This document shows positions 1 to 9,421 of a stretch of 64,000 nucleotides of DNA, in pieces. This stretch comes from an uncultured Clostridia bacterium (GTDB taxonomy: Bacteria; Bacillota; Clostridia; Oscillospirales; Ruminococcaceae). Position 1 is the first letter of the stretch. Each line of letters starts with the position of its first letter. The DNA lies in assembly GCA_947625735.1 (NCBI GenBank), contig CANQPL010000007.1, positions 35,153 through 99,152 on the forward strand. Direction: 5' to 3'. A program made the translations under genes and the position numbers. The notes beneath the pieces were generated by a model that was not told where the DNA came from, searched no databases, and was given only the letters and a program-made list of their open reading frames with translations.

Positions 1-237
1 CTCGTCAATATTAATTTCGTTAAGGTCAATAGGCTCATCATCTACAACGGTACGCAGCACGCAGACATCAAAACGCTGCTCATCGGGTCTTATCTCCACA
101 AGGAAATCATCACAATCGGGATATTCCTTTCTCACCGCTTTCATAAGTCCCTGTTCGATCTTTTCCACAAGCGCATCAAGTGGAATGCCGTTTTCATTTG
201 CAAGGCACTCCAGTGCATCAAAAAATTCCTTGTTCAT
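1..237 (-). CDS. nusA: Transcription termination/antitermination factor NusA (N-terminal fragment)
   Basis: The reading frame runs off the window edge, so only the first 79 codons are visible. They begin MNKEFFDALECLANENGIPL and continue into the acidic region typical of the NusA N-terminal domain, which contacts RNA polymerase. NusA modulates pausing, termination and antitermination. It lies 22 bases downstream of rimP on the same strand, the classic rimP-nusA order, so co-transcription from the rimP promoter is likely. A purine-rich ribosome site (GGAGTAG) precedes the ATG. The call rests on N-terminal similarity and synteny. Confidence 0.88.
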   Translation of the reverse strand, partial: MNKEFFDALECLANENGIPLDALVEKIEQGLMKAVRKEYPDCDDFLVEIRPDEQRFDVCVLRTVVDDEPIDLNEINIDE

Positions 238-259
238 TTTTCCAAAACTACTCCTTTAC

Positions 260-763
260 TTAATATTCAGAAAGATCCTCGTCATCGCACAGCTTAACAA
301 AAGCCGTGTCTGACAGAAGTATCTCGGCAGGTCCCTGCTCAGTCTCAACGGAAATACTGTCGTTTTCCTTATTATACGCCGTTAAAACAGCGATAAATTC
401 CTTAACACCCTCCCGCTCACGGATATATCTTATTCGCACGGGACATTCGAGAAATTCAAGGAAATGCTCCTCACGCCGAAGCTGCCTGCCAAGTCCGGGA
501 GAGCCTACCTCCAGCACATACTGTTCGTCAATGGGATCAGCTTTATCCAGAGCATCAGAAAGTGGACGGGTCATTGCCTCACAGTCGTCCATATCGACTG
601 CGCCGTCCTCTCTTTCAATGAAAACTCTCAGATACCGCATTGCACCCTCCTTATCGTAGGTGATGTCCCATATCAGAAGCCCCAGCTCATCTGCAATGGG
701 ACGTGCAAGAGCGTACACCGCCGCAACCGTGCTGCCGCCCCTGCCCGATCTTTTTCCTGCCAT
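260..763 (-). CDS. rimP: Ribosome maturation factor RimP
   Basis: A 167-residue protein matching RimP, which assists maturation of the 30S subunit. Visible family features are VLEVGSPGLGRQL in the N-terminal alpha/beta domain and a C-terminal SH3-like domain ending in LSEY. The frame is open upstream to 865, but the ATG at 763 is preferred. A GGAGG site lies seven bases before it, and the translated upstream part would come from a 5' leader that forms a strong hairpin (786-813). It is the first gene of a rimP-nusA operon with a promoter at 837-865. Confidence 0.93.
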   Translation of the reverse strand: MAGKRSGRGGSTVAAVYALARPIADELGLLIWDITYDKEGAMRYLRVFIEREDGAVDMDDCEAMTRPLSDALDKADPIDEQYVLEVGSPGLGRQLRREEHFLEFLECPVRIRYIREREGVKEFIAVLTAYNKENDSISVETEQGPAEILLSDTAFVKLCDDEDLSEY

Positions 764-785
764 CTGAAAACCTCCATGCAAACAA

Positions 786-813
786 GAAAGACCGGATTTC
801 TCCGATCTTTCTG
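786..813 (-). promoter_or_regulatory. Stable hairpin in the rimP-nusA 5' leader
   Basis: On the minus strand, AGAAAGATCGGA and TCCGGTCTTTCT flank a GAAA tetraloop and form a near-perfect 12-bp stem. It is followed by a short U-rich stretch (TTGTTTG), then the rimP ribosome site. It sits between the promoter and rimP, so it could act as an attenuator or a NusA-responsive leader. That role is inferred; only the stem is seen. Confidence 0.5.
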
Positions 814-836
814 CTAATTTTATTATGTTATTATAT

Positions 837-865
837 ATTATATCATACTTTTTCCGGAATTGCAA
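837..865 (-). promoter_or_regulatory. Vegetative promoter for rimP-nusA
   Basis: On the minus strand TTGCAA (860-865) and TATAAT (837-842) are separated by exactly 17 bases. The layout is almost the same as the promoter of the SRP RNA at 63936-63964. Confidence 0.75.
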
Positions 866-937
866 GTGTTTTTCGGGATTTTTTTTGGCTTTCGGGAATT
901 TTTTACAAATTTTTATCCTATTTACCGCCGATTTTCA

Positions 938-2635
938 TTATGAACGGAAAGAAAATTTATTGATAAGTCCGTCCAATGTGCAGAACTGCCCCGAAAGCTC
1001 CTCGGAAACTGCCGCATTCTGCTCGGCTGTAACGGAATTTTCCTGTATACGTTCGTTTATAGTTTCCATTCCGCTGTTGATCTCCAGAATGCTCCTTGCC
1101 TGCACCTCGGCGGAGGCTGCTATATTTTCCATGATCCCCGCTACATTGTCTACCATTTCGACTACCTTGTCAAGAGAGTCTGCCGTGGAATCTGCAAGCG
1201 CTGTTCCTCTGCGTACTGCCGCTATTGAATCGGAAATGAGCAGACCCGTTTGTGCTGCCGCTTCGGCGGATTTGGTGGCAAGGTTCCTTACCTCATCGGC
1301 TACTACCGCAAATCCTCTGCCCGCTTCTCCCGCCCTTGCCGCCTCCACTGCGGCATTGAGCGCAAGGATATTTGTCTGGAATGCTATGTCGTCTATCACT
1401 GCAATTATCTGCTCTATCTGAGAGGACGCCGTTTCGATATCGCCTATGGCTTCTATCATGCGGCGCATATTCTTGCTGCCGTTCTCGGCTATGCTGTCTG
1501 CTTCTGCGGCTATCTCACGGGCTTGTCTTGCCTCATCGGCATTCAGCTTTATTTTCTCGCTCACATCGGCAACAGAAGCTGCCAGCTCCTCAATGGCTGC
1601 CGCTTCGGCTGAGGTATTCTCCGAAAGAGCCGCCGTTCTGTCGGATACCTGTACGGAACAGTCTTTTACGGAAAGCGCTGCCTTATGCACCTCGGCAAAG
1701 GTTCCGTTGAGTGAGGAAAGTATTTTATTGAGAGTATTCTTTATAGTTTCAAAATCTCCCAGATAATCAGCCCCCGAGTTCACAAGCAGATCACCCTCTG
1801 CAACTCCCGTAAGCACTGTGCGGATATCTCCGATGTATTCATTGAGAGCCGCTATGGTATCCCCTAAGGAATTGAGCAGGATAAGGGTCTCATCGTTGCG
1901 GTAGGTCACAGGGGAGGGAGATGTGAGATCGCCTTTGGACAATGCCCTGAGTCTCTGGGTAGCGTCCGTCACGGGCTTTGTGATGTGGAGGGCTACGTTT
2001 CTCGATACGATGATAGATGCTGCAAAAAATACCGCCGCCATTATGACAGCTATTATCACCTGCCTGTTAAAGGGCAGCATGATGCTGTCGTAAGGGAGCA
2101 TTATCATGGTGTAGCAGGTGTCATAATTCTTGATGACTGCCCACCCTGCCAGATATTTTTTCCCGCAAAGAGTGACGAGCTTCGTTCTCTCCCAGCTTTC
2201 GATCTCTCCTCTTATGTAATCGCCCCTTGCGTCATTAAACTCCGTGATAGTATCCATAAGCTCCGTATAACCGGTATCCTCCTCGGAAAGTGCGGAAAGA
2301 TCGTCATTTTTCACGATAACATCTGTTCCCGTTTCAGAGAACACTCTGCCCTCTTTTGTGACAGCAAAGCCGAAGCCCCCGTAATTGTTGCTGCTGTTGA
2401 AATCGTTGAAAAGCTGATCCGTCATTCCCGCATTCTCTGTTATATCCGCATTTGAGATAGCCGATGCATATGCACTCGAAAGGGTCAGTATCTCCTCCAC
2501 CGCAGAGCTTTTTACCTGATCGTTGAGCATTATAAGAGTAAACGCCGTCATTATGATAACAGCCACGAATACATTAAAAAAGGAAAGCCTTACTATCCTT
2601 GACTTGATAGTGGTCTTTATACCAAGCTTTTTCAA
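938..2635 (-). CDS. Methyl-accepting chemotaxis protein
   Basis: A 565-residue membrane chemoreceptor. A first membrane helix lies at about residues 18-40, an extracellular sensor of about 150 residues follows, then a second helix near 190-212, a HAMP domain, and the long signalling coiled coil. The conserved hairpin tip is clear: [20 protein letters not shown], then [15 protein letters not shown]. It would control CheA in response to an unknown ligand. GTG at 2644 is possible, but a GGAGG site is best spaced for TTG at 2635, giving MKKLGIKTT. No other chemotaxis gene lies nearby, so it is an orphan receptor. A TATAAT box lies at about 2672-2677 with a poor -35. Confidence 0.92.
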   Translation of the reverse strand: MKKLGIKTTIKSRIVRLSFFNVFVAVIIMTAFTLIMLNDQVKSSAVEEILTLSSAYASAISNADITENAGMTDQLFNDFNSSNNYGGFGFAVTKEGRVFSETGTDVIVKNDDLSALSEEDTGYTELMDTITEFNDARGDYIRGEIESWERTKLVTLCGKKYLAGWAVIKNYDTCYTMIMLPYDSIMLPFNRQVIIAVIMAAVFFAASIIVSRNVALHITKPVTDATQRLRALSKGDLTSPSPVTYRNDETLILLNSLGDTIAALNEYIGDIRTVLTGVAEGDLLVNSGADYLGDFETIKNTLNKILSSLNGTFAEVHKAALSVKDCSVQVSDRTAALSENTSAEAAAIEELAASVADVSEKIKLNADEARQAREIAAEADSIAENGSKNMRRMIEAIGDIETASSQIEQIIAVIDDIAFQTNILALNAAVEAARAGEAGRGFAVVADEVRNLATKSAEAAAQTGLLISDSIAAVRRGTALADSTADSLDKVVEMVDNVAGIMENIAASAEVQARSILEINSGMETINERIQENSVTAEQNAAVSEELSGQFCTLDGLINKFSFRS

Positions 2636-2906
2636 AGCAGACACCTCCTCTGCAAATATCTGCAGCTAAATTTATTATAACATATCCTGAATTAAAATTT
2701 GTTAATTTTTTATGTCATATTAAATTTTTATCCATTGCATATTATACAAATAAATCGTATAATATTTGTCAAAACTGACAATAACATAAAAATATCAAAA
2801 AAATTTTCAAAGAGCAGTAGAAATTTTCTGTCGGATATTGTATAATTTACTAAATAGCCGTATCTTTCTTTTAAAAAACAACCGATCCGATTGGAGCTGA
2901 TAAATA

Positions 2907-4046
2907 ATGCCCGCATATCTTGATAACGCCGCCACCACAAAGCCCTGCGAAGAAGCAGTTTCAGCCTGTGCTGCCGCCATGACCGACTGCTACGGCAATC
3001 CGTCCTCTCTGCACGGAATGGGCGTAAGGGCGGAGGCTGCCGTCACCGAGGCAAGAAAAGCCGTAGCTGCCGCCCTTGTCTGCCCTCCCGAGTGCGTGAC
3101 CTTTACCTCGGGCGCTACAGAGGCAAACAATACTCTCATCTTTGGCGCAGCAAAAAATTACGGACGAAGAAAAAACAAGATAGTTGTAAGCGCCGTAGAA
3201 CACCATTCGGTGGACGAGCCTTTAAAGGAGCTTGCAAAAAACGGCTTTGAGATCGTAAGGATCTCTCCCATGCGTTCGGGTGAGATCGACTGCGATGAGT
3301 TTCTTGCGGCTATGGACAGCAATGTTTTTCTTGCCTCCTGTATGCTTGTAAACAATGAAACGGGGGCTGTAAATCCCGTTAAAAAAATATTTTCCGCAAT
3401 AAAACAGCGTTATGCCGACTGCATTACACACTGCGATGCCGTTCAGGGATTTTTAAAGCTGCCAATCAAGACTGCCGATCTCTGCGCCGATCTTATTACC
3501 GTAAGCGGTCACAAGGTACACGCTCCTAAAGGTGTGGGCGCAATGTACATCAGAAAGGGAGTACGTATCGCTCCCCTGCTTCTGGGAGGAGGTCAGGAAA
3601 AGGGTATGCGCTCGGGTACCGAATCAGTTCCCCTTATAAGCGCTTTCGGTGCGGCTGTGAGGGCGCAGCTTCCCCATATCGCCACCGCCTACTCAAATGC
3701 AGAGGAGCTTTCGGGCAGACTGCGGAGCAAGCTTGCTGCTCTTGACTATGTTATCATCAATTCCGATGCGGAGGATCAGTCGCCCTATATCCTTAATTTC
3801 TCCGTCAAGGGCATTCGCTCGGAGATAATGCTTCATTTTCTTGAAAGCAGAGGGGTTTACGTTTCAGCAGGCTCCGCCTGTGCAAAGGGCGCTCCCAGCT
3901 CCGTTCTTACCGCTATGGGGATACCCCGCAAGCAGGCTGACGAGGCTTTGAGGATCTCACTTTCAAAAACATCATCGGCGGGAGAGATCGATCTGCTGCT
4001 CTCCGCTCTGCGGGAGGGATATCTGAGCCTTGCAAAAACAAATTGA
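2907..4046 (+). CDS. Cysteine desulfurase (NifS/IscS-like, ThiI partner)
   Basis: A 379-residue pyridoxal-phosphate enzyme that takes sulfur from cysteine as an enzyme-bound persulfide. Seen are the N-terminal YLDNAATT, TSGATEANN, the Schiff-base lysine in SGHKVHAPKGVG, GGGQEKGMRSGTE, and the active-site cysteine loop SAGSACAKGAP. Its neighbour thiI accepts persulfide sulfur for 4-thiouridine in tRNA. The pairing matches the nifZ-thiI arrangement of Bacillus, so tRNA thiolation is the most likely job. A role in Fe-S assembly is less likely, since no iscU or suf genes are present here. The ATG follows a GGAG site by 11 bases. Confidence 0.93.
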   Translation: MPAYLDNAATTKPCEEAVSACAAAMTDCYGNPSSLHGMGVRAEAAVTEARKAVAAALVCPPECVTFTSGATEANNTLIFGAAKNYGRRKNKIVVSAVEHHSVDEPLKELAKNGFEIVRISPMRSGEIDCDEFLAAMDSNVFLASCMLVNNETGAVNPVKKIFSAIKQRYADCITHCDAVQGFLKLPIKTADLCADLITVSGHKVHAPKGVGAMYIRKGVRIAPLLLGGGQEKGMRSGTESVPLISAFGAAVRAQLPHIATAYSNAEELSGRLRSKLAALDYVIINSDAEDQSPYILNFSVKGIRSEIMLHFLESRGVYVSAGSACAKGAPSSVLTAMGIPRKQADEALRISLSKTSSAGEIDLLLSALREGYLSLAKTN

Positions 4047-4070
4047 TCCGATGCGAAAGGACGTGATGTA

Positions 4071-4854
4071 ATGCCCGGATTTCTCATTGATTTTGAAAAT
4101 GTTCACTCCGCAGGGTTAAAGGGCATAGACACTCTGTCGGAAAAGGATACGGTATATAGAAAATTCCAATTCTCTTTCCTTTGAGGCGCATATGCTGCTG
4201 ATGGGGACAAAGGCGGCGGTACGCTATTTCAAGGTGACAAGCGGTTTTCGGCTTGCCGGCTTTCTCGGATACTGTGCCGCAGTAAGCGGTGACAGCGATC
4301 TTTATATCATCAGCTCCGATAAGGGTTACGGCTGCCTTAAAAGCTTCCGGGAAAAAACCATGAACAGTCCTTTTAAGGTGTACTATTATGACTCGGTTTA
4401 CAAGGCTGCGGTAAGTACCTATGCCATTGCCATGCCGAACAGACTTACCGAAACGGTGATAACCGGTCATACGCAGGGTATTCCCGCCCTTTCGGGTAAC
4501 GCCGATACTTCTCCGATACAGATAACTACTTTAGCAGAAGATGAGGACAGCGGCTCATTGGCGGCGGCACCGGGTATCCTTGAAGTGTCCGGATCAAAGG
4601 AAACGCCCGATGATGATACAACCCCCTCCCGTAAAAACGAGGACACTGCCGATGAAAGACTGCTCTCTCTCATCGGTCTGCCTGACATCAATACCGAAGA
4701 ATGTATCGGAAAGATAAAAAATCTCGTGAAAAAATCGGGAAACAAGCAGCAGTTCTACACCGGCATGACCAAGGAATTCGGCATGGAAAAGGGCGTGAAG
4801 ATATACAGGATACTCTGTCCCGAATATCTGAACCTGAAAAAAATCTGCAAATAA
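4071..4854 (+). pseudogene. NYN-domain (PIN-like) protein, broken by a frameshift
   Basis: Translation from the ATG at 4071 gives MPGFLIDFENVHSAGLKG, the characteristic start of NYN-family putative nucleases (FLIDFENV with a metal-binding Asp), but stops at 4184. The rest continues one frame over: coding resemblance resumes by about 4159 (ENSNSLSFEAHMLLMGTKAA) and runs to 4854. It includes a second acidic motif, SGDSDLYIISSDKGYG, and a C-terminal helical region. The junction is near 4157-4160. A net loss of 11 bases removing an IFYS-like segment would explain it. It sits between the cysteine desulfurase and thiI, with 24- and 12-base gaps. It may be a true pseudogene, or an assembly error; downstream codons look undamaged. 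Confidence 0.72.
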
Positions 4855-4866
4855 GAGGTATTTTCA

Positions 4867-6042
4867 ATGAAAGAGATAATTCTGCTCAAAGAGGGTGAAA
4901 TGGCTCTCAAAGGGCTTAACAAGCGCACATTTGAGGAGACATTCATAAAAAATCTCAGGCATCGTTTAAAGCCGCTGGGAAAATTTGATTACAGCCGTTC
5001 ACAATCAATGATCTATGCCGCTCCCCTCGATGACAACATTGACATGGACGAGGCTGTAAAACGGGCATCAAAGGTATTCGGCGCAGCGGCTATCTGCCGT
5101 GCGGGAATTACCGAAAAGGATTTTGAAATAATTGTAAGAGATGTTCTGGCACGCTTCGGTGATGAGCTTTCACGGGCAAGGACTTTCAAGGTCGCTGCAA
5201 AGCGTTCGGATAAGTCTTTTCCCTTAAAGTCTCCCGAAATATGCGCAGAGCTGGGCGGCAGGATACTTGACCGTTTCCCTCACCTTGAAGTCGATGTGAA
5301 ATCCCCCGATATCACCGTAAATGTGGAGATTCGGGATACAAACGCCTATATCCACTCGGGCAACCGCCCCGCAGCGGGAGGTATACCCGTTGGTACATCG
5401 GGAAAGGCTATGCTTCTCCTTTCGGGGGGCATTGACAGTCCCGTGGCAGGTTACATGATGGCTAAAAGGGGAATAGATATTTCCGCAATTCATTATGTAT
5501 CCCCGCCTTACACCTCCGAAAGAGCAAGATTAAAGGTCGAGCGCCTTTGTGAAAAGCTGTCCCCATGGTGCGGTGATACTGCCTTTTACTGTGTACCCTT
5601 TACCGAAATACAGGAGGCTTTGCGGGATAACTGCCCCGAGGAGCTTTTCACCATACTCATGCGTCGCCTGATGATGGAAATTGCCCAGCGCATATGCGAG
5701 AAAAAAGGCATTTCCGCTCTTATCACAGGGGAAAGCGTGGGACAGGTGGCAAGCCAGACTATGGGCGCTATCGTATGTACCGACAATGCCTGCCGTATGC
5801 CCGTTTTCCGTCCCGTTATCGGCATGGATAAATCCGAAATAACCGAGATCGCACGAAAAATTGATACCTTTGATATTTCAATTGAACCCTATGAGGACTG
5901 CTGCACCGTATTTACCCCCAAGCACCCTAAAACAAAACCCTCACTTGAAGAGGTGATCGCCGCTCAGAACAGCTTTGACTTTGAGCCGCTTATCGCAAAG
6001 GCAGTTGAGCAGACGGAAGAAAAATTTTTCGGGATATCATGA
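4867..6042 (+). CDS. thiI: tRNA 4-thiouridine synthase ThiI
   Basis: A 391-residue protein with the expected order of domains: a ferredoxin-like start, a THUMP domain at about residues 60-165, and a PP-loop ATPase with LLLSGGIDSPVAGYMM near 180. The GESVGQVASQTM motif and CRMPVFRPVIGMDKSEI follow. It adenylates U8 of tRNA and inserts sulfur passed from the upstream cysteine desulfurase. There is no C-terminal rhodanese domain, as in the short Gram-positive form; the late cysteines are in EDCCTVF. It is the last gene before the terminator at 6104-6135. Confidence 0.96.
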   Translation: MKEIILLKEGEMALKGLNKRTFEETFIKNLRHRLKPLGKFDYSRSQSMIYAAPLDDNIDMDEAVKRASKVFGAAAICRAGITEKDFEIIVRDVLARFGDELSRARTFKVAAKRSDKSFPLKSPEICAELGGRILDRFPHLEVDVKSPDITVNVEIRDTNAYIHSGNRPAAGGIPVGTSGKAMLLLSGGIDSPVAGYMMAKRGIDISAIHYVSPPYTSERARLKVERLCEKLSPWCGDTAFYCVPFTEIQEALRDNCPEELFTILMRRLMMEIAQRICEKKGISALITGESVGQVASQTMGAIVCTDNACRMPVFRPVIGMDKSEITEIARKIDTFDISIEPYEDCCTVFTPKHPKTKPSLEEVIAAQNSFDFEPLIAKAVEQTEEKFFGIS

Positions 6043-6060
6043 AAAATGCAGAAAAAATCG

Positions 6061-6084
6061 GCTGTCCTTTTCAGAAAGGACAGC
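6061..6084 (+). other. Hairpin after thiI
   Basis: GCTGTCC and GGACAGC form a hairpin 18 bases after the thiI stop codon. No T-run follows directly. It may slow RNA decay or help the terminator just downstream. Confidence 0.5.
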
Positions 6085-6103
6085 TCAGTCTGTCGAAAAA
6101 ATG

Positions 6104-6135
6104 AGCAGGTATGCGCTGACGTACCTGCTTTTTTT
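6104..6135 (+). terminator. Intrinsic terminator of the desulfurase-thiI operon
   Basis: AGCAGGTA pairs with TACCTGCT across a ten-base loop, and seven T residues follow immediately. Confidence 0.85.
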
Positions 6136-6317
6136 CGTTCTGCGGGCGGCACTTATCACTAATGAAAATTACGGCTTCCGAATAATTTTTCCACAGCCTG
6201 TAATATGAAGTTTTTATAAAAGATAACTCTGCATTTTTACTCAAATTATCAGGATTTTTACAATTTGCTGTGTTATAATTAAATTGTTCCGGAACGTAAG
6301 GAGGGAAAAGCCTGAGT

Positions 6318-7145
6318 ATGGATAATTTTAAGCTGGAAACTCTGCGCAGGGCATTGGAGTACATCGAAGAACATCTTGACGGGGAAATTTTGCAGAAGGA
6401 ATGTGCAGCGGCGTCAATGTGTTCGCTTTCGGGACTGCAAAAGCTGTTCAGATACGTTTTTCATATCAGCATCGGCGATTATGTCAGAAGGCGGAGAATG
6501 ACCCTTGCCGCCCGTGCTTTAAAAAGCGGACGATCCGTGCTTGATACTGCGCTTGATTACGGCTACCGTTCGCCGGAGGCTTTCACACGCGCTTTTACCG
6601 GAGTGTGGGGCATAACTCCGCAGAGGTACGCAAAAAACCGCAGCTTTACCGGGCTTTTCCCAAAACTTGATTTTCCGCAAACAGCGGAGTTTAAAGGAGG
6701 AGCTATAATGAAAAACAGGTTTGATATTACCGAACTGTACGACCGTATCCGTTCAAAAGAGGGCAAGTATGTTTTATGCTTTGATACCTGCTGCTTAGAT
6801 CACATTAACAAAACCTACGGCAGAAAAGCGGGCGACGCCGCAATAAGGGAATCACTGAGCCGCATTGAACAGGCGTGCGGCGATGATATGTTCATGTTCC
6901 GTATAGGCGGCGATGAATATGTGCTTGTGACCGACTGCTCTGAGCCGGAAGCCGTAAAAAGCATTGCGCTGTCTGTCATGTCGCATAACGGTGAAACGGT
7001 AGACTGCGACGGCACCACACTTCCCATAAGCCTGCGTGCCGGAGCGATAAAGCTAAAGCATGACAGCTGTACAAAATATTCTATCCTTTTCAATGAGCTT
7101 GTAGGCGCTCCCTCGGATGATCCGGAAACATTTGAGATGAACTGA
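6318..7145 (+). CDS. AraC-type HTH protein fused to a GGDEF domain
   Basis: A 275-residue protein in two parts. Residues 8-106 are an AraC/XylS double helix-turn-helix (YIEEHLDGEI, DTALDYGYRSPEAFTRAF, GITPQRYAKN). Residues 145-260 are a compact GGDEF domain with CFDTCCLDHINKTYGRKAGD and a RIGGDEYVLVTD signature at about 195-206. The active-site motif is GGDEY, so cyclic-di-GMP synthesis is possible but unproven. The domain could instead be a nucleotide sensor that steers DNA binding. A TATAAT box lies at 6274-6279; GGAGG is rather far (13 bases) from the ATG. It is monocistronic, with a terminator at 7228. Confidence 0.82.
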   Translation: MDNFKLETLRRALEYIEEHLDGEILQKECAAASMCSLSGLQKLFRYVFHISIGDYVRRRRMTLAARALKSGRSVLDTALDYGYRSPEAFTRAFTGVWGITPQRYAKNRSFTGLFPKLDFPQTAEFKGGAIMKNRFDITELYDRIRSKEGKYVLCFDTCCLDHINKTYGRKAGDAAIRESLSRIEQACGDDMFMFRIGGDEYVLVTDCSEPEAVKSIALSVMSHNGETVDCDGTTLPISLRAGAIKLKHDSCTKYSILFNELVGAPSDDPETFEMN

Positions 7146-7227
7146 AATATTTACAGATAATGGTTGCTCTGCGTTTAATTACAAAAAAATTGATTTGCTG
7201 CAAATCACGGTTTTTTCTGCAAATCGG

Positions 7228-7258
7228 GCTGCCCTTTTCCAAAAAGGGCAGCTTTTTA
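7228..7258 (+). terminator. Intrinsic terminator after the AraC-GGDEF gene
   Basis: GCTGCCCTTTT and AAAAGGGCAGC form a stem followed by TTTTT. Apart from this and the sortase promoter, nothing else is visible in the gene-free stretch 7146-7435. Confidence 0.85.
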
Positions 7259-7361
7259 TTTTCATCATGATAATTATGTGATGTAAAAATGAAATGTAAC
7301 AGTATTATGTAGAAAAGACCCCTTACTATTTGACGAATATCACAAAGTTTATGCAAATTTC

Positions 7362-7390
7362 TTGACTTTTGGCGCAAAAAAGTGTATTAT
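7362..7390 (+). promoter_or_regulatory. Vegetative promoter for the sortase cluster
   Basis: TTGACT (7362-7367) and TATTAT (7385-7390) are 17 bases apart, about 45 bases before the first sortase ATG. No comparable promoter was seen in the short gaps between the four sortase genes. Confidence 0.7.
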
Positions 7391-7435
7391 TATATTATGT
7401 AGAATTATCTCTTTTCATAAGTCAGAGGTCGGAAA

Positions 7436-8389
7436 ATGGCAATGTCAAAATCTGCCCGGAAAGCCTATAAAAAGGCGGTCAGGGATAAGAAAAAGAAAAA
7501 AAGAGGTCATTGGCTTTTATTGCAGAAAGGCGACAGCTTCAAGGAGATCTGCTCAAAGCTCTTTACTCAGCTTTGTGTGGTGGTTCTCATCTGCTGCGGC
7601 GTTATTCTCGCCGATGAGTTCAGACAGTCATTTAGCAGCATAAAGCTCAATGATTCAATAAAAAATATCTATCAGTCGGTGCAGTCCGCAATTACCAACC
7701 TTACCGAGGGGGAAATGCTCCCCGGAGCAGAACAGCTCCTTGCCATTAACCCTGATACGGTGGGATATGTCTGCATTGAGGGTACAGAGGTGGATTTTCC
7801 CGTGGTGCAGACCGACAACAATGACGATTACCTTAAAATCGCTTTTGACGGCAGCTCAAATAAGGCGGGAACGGTATTTCTTGATTTCAGGGATACTCTT
7901 ACATCAAAAAAACGCTCGGATAATCTTGTGCTGTACGGTCATAATCAGCGGGACAGGACAATGTTCGGCAGCCTTAAAGACTATAAAAAAAATCTTGAAC
8001 ACTATAAGGCTCACCCTACAATTACCTTTAATTCCAACTATCACAGCGATGTTTATAAGATATTCGCATATTTTGTCACAGAGGCAGAACCCTCCCAGAC
8101 CTCGGACGGAATTATATTTGACTACCATAACTACATAGATCTTTCCGACAGAGCGGTATATGACAGGTTTATCTCGAATATCTATGAACGTACCCAGATA
8201 GTCACATCGGTAGATGTGGAGTACGGCGATGAATTTCTTACTCTTTCCACCTGCAGCAATGAATTTGAACCGTCAAGATTTGTCATATTTGCAAGAAAGA
8301 CACGAAAAGGCGAGGACAGTACAGTGGATACCTCGGGCGCTTATCTCAATCCCAATGCCAGAGAACCCGACTGGAACGCTATTTTTTAA
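7436..8389 (+). CDS. Class B sortase 1
   Basis: A 317-residue membrane transpeptidase of the sortase B family. A very basic cytoplasmic start (residues 1-32) precedes a membrane helix at about 42-59. The extracellular domain carries the catalytic His169 in LVLYGHNQ, Cys273 in LTLSTCSNEF and Arg281. Sortases cleave a C-terminal sorting motif and attach the protein to peptidoglycan or to pilin lysines. Spacing to sortase 2 is 30 bases. The C-terminal LNPNAREPDW segment recurs in the second and third sortases. No LPXTG- or NPQTN-type substrate was recognised in the window. Confidence 0.93.
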   Translation: MAMSKSARKAYKKAVRDKKKKKRGHWLLLQKGDSFKEICSKLFTQLCVVVLICCGVILADEFRQSFSSIKLNDSIKNIYQSVQSAITNLTEGEMLPGAEQLLAINPDTVGYVCIEGTEVDFPVVQTDNNDDYLKIAFDGSSNKAGTVFLDFRDTLTSKKRSDNLVLYGHNQRDRTMFGSLKDYKKNLEHYKAHPTITFNSNYHSDVYKIFAYFVTEAEPSQTSDGIIFDYHNYIDLSDRAVYDRFISNIYERTQIVTSVDVEYGDEFLTLSTCSNEFEPSRFVIFARKTRKGEDSTVDTSGAYLNPNAREPDWNAIF

Positions 8390-8419
8390 ATATTAAAAAT
8401 ATACCGAAAGGCAGCAAAA

Positions 8420-9394
8420 ATGGATAATAAAAAGAAAGATCCCACAAAAAAGAATAAGATCATCTTAGGTATAGCTTCCGTTGTAATGGTGGCAGCTATT
8501 GCGGTTGCGGTGACAAGCATAATTTCCGATCAGAGGGCAAAACAGCTTTCAGAGGAGCTGGCTCAGAAGCATTCCGAGCTTGAATCGGAGTCATCTGCCG
8601 AAACTTCGGAGCTTCCCCGGACAGAAACAACTCCTCCGGAGACTACCACCGAAGCTACTACCACTCCTCCCCCCGAGCCTTTGGTGGTGCTTGATTCCAT
8701 GCAGCCGTTTATTGACGAAAATCCCGATACGGCGGGCTGGATAAAGCTTGAGGGGACAAGCGTTGACAATGTTGTCGTACAGACAGAGGACAATGATTAT
8801 TACCTTGAAAGAGATTTTTACGGCAACTATTCTCAGCCCGGTACTATTTATGCCGATTTCAGATGCATTGTCAACGATTATGACTTCAACCAGAGCGACA
8901 ACATCGTTCTGTACGGACATAATCAGGCAAACGGCGCAATGTTCGGCACTCTCCAGAAATACAAGATCACTAAGCAGAACACGGGAAAATTTGACTTTTA
9001 TCTTGAACACCCAACGTTTACATTTTCAAATCTCTACAACGAATATACCTATAAGATCATTGCCCTTTTTGTGGCAGAGGTAGAGCCGTGGCAGTCCCCT
9101 GACGGCGAGGTTTTTGATTACCATAATTACATACGTTTCGGCACTTACGAGAAAACCTATGACGAATTTATGGAAAATCTTACCGAACGTTCGGAGATAA
9201 TCACAGGCGTGGACGTGCAGAAAGGCGATAAGTTCATGACCCTCTCCACCTGCAGCAATGAGTTTGAGCCTTCAAGATTCGTTATCGTCGGCAGAAGAGT
9301 CCGTGACGGCGAAAGCCCCGAGGTTGATACCTCTCTTGCAAAGCTCAATCCGGACGCAAAGGAACCGGACTGGAGCTATATATACAGCCGTTAA
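8420..9394 (+). CDS. Class B sortase 2
   Basis: A 324-residue sortase B with a short basic start, a membrane helix at residues 14-35, and a Ser/Thr/Pro-rich spacer at about 52-88 (TTPPETTTEATTTPPPEP). The catalytic domain has His167 (YGHNQANGAMFG), Cys278 (TLSTCSNEFEPSRF) and Arg286. The spacer would lift the enzyme off the membrane. It lies 27 bases before sortase 3, so translation is probably coupled within the operon. Its catalytic domain resembles sortase 1 closely, consistent with tandem duplication. Confidence 0.93.
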   Translation: MDNKKKDPTKKNKIILGIASVVMVAAIAVAVTSIISDQRAKQLSEELAQKHSELESESSAETSELPRTETTPPETTTEATTTPPPEPLVVLDSMQPFIDENPDTAGWIKLEGTSVDNVVVQTEDNDYYLERDFYGNYSQPGTIYADFRCIVNDYDFNQSDNIVLYGHNQANGAMFGTLQKYKITKQNTGKFDFYLEHPTFTFSNLYNEYTYKIIALFVAEVEPWQSPDGEVFDYHNYIRFGTYEKTYDEFMENLTERSEIITGVDVQKGDKFMTLSTCSNEFEPSRFVIVGRRVRDGESPEVDTSLAKLNPDAKEPDWSYIYSR

Positions 9395-9421
9395 ATTCTT
9401 AAACCCTGAGAGGTAGTCAAT

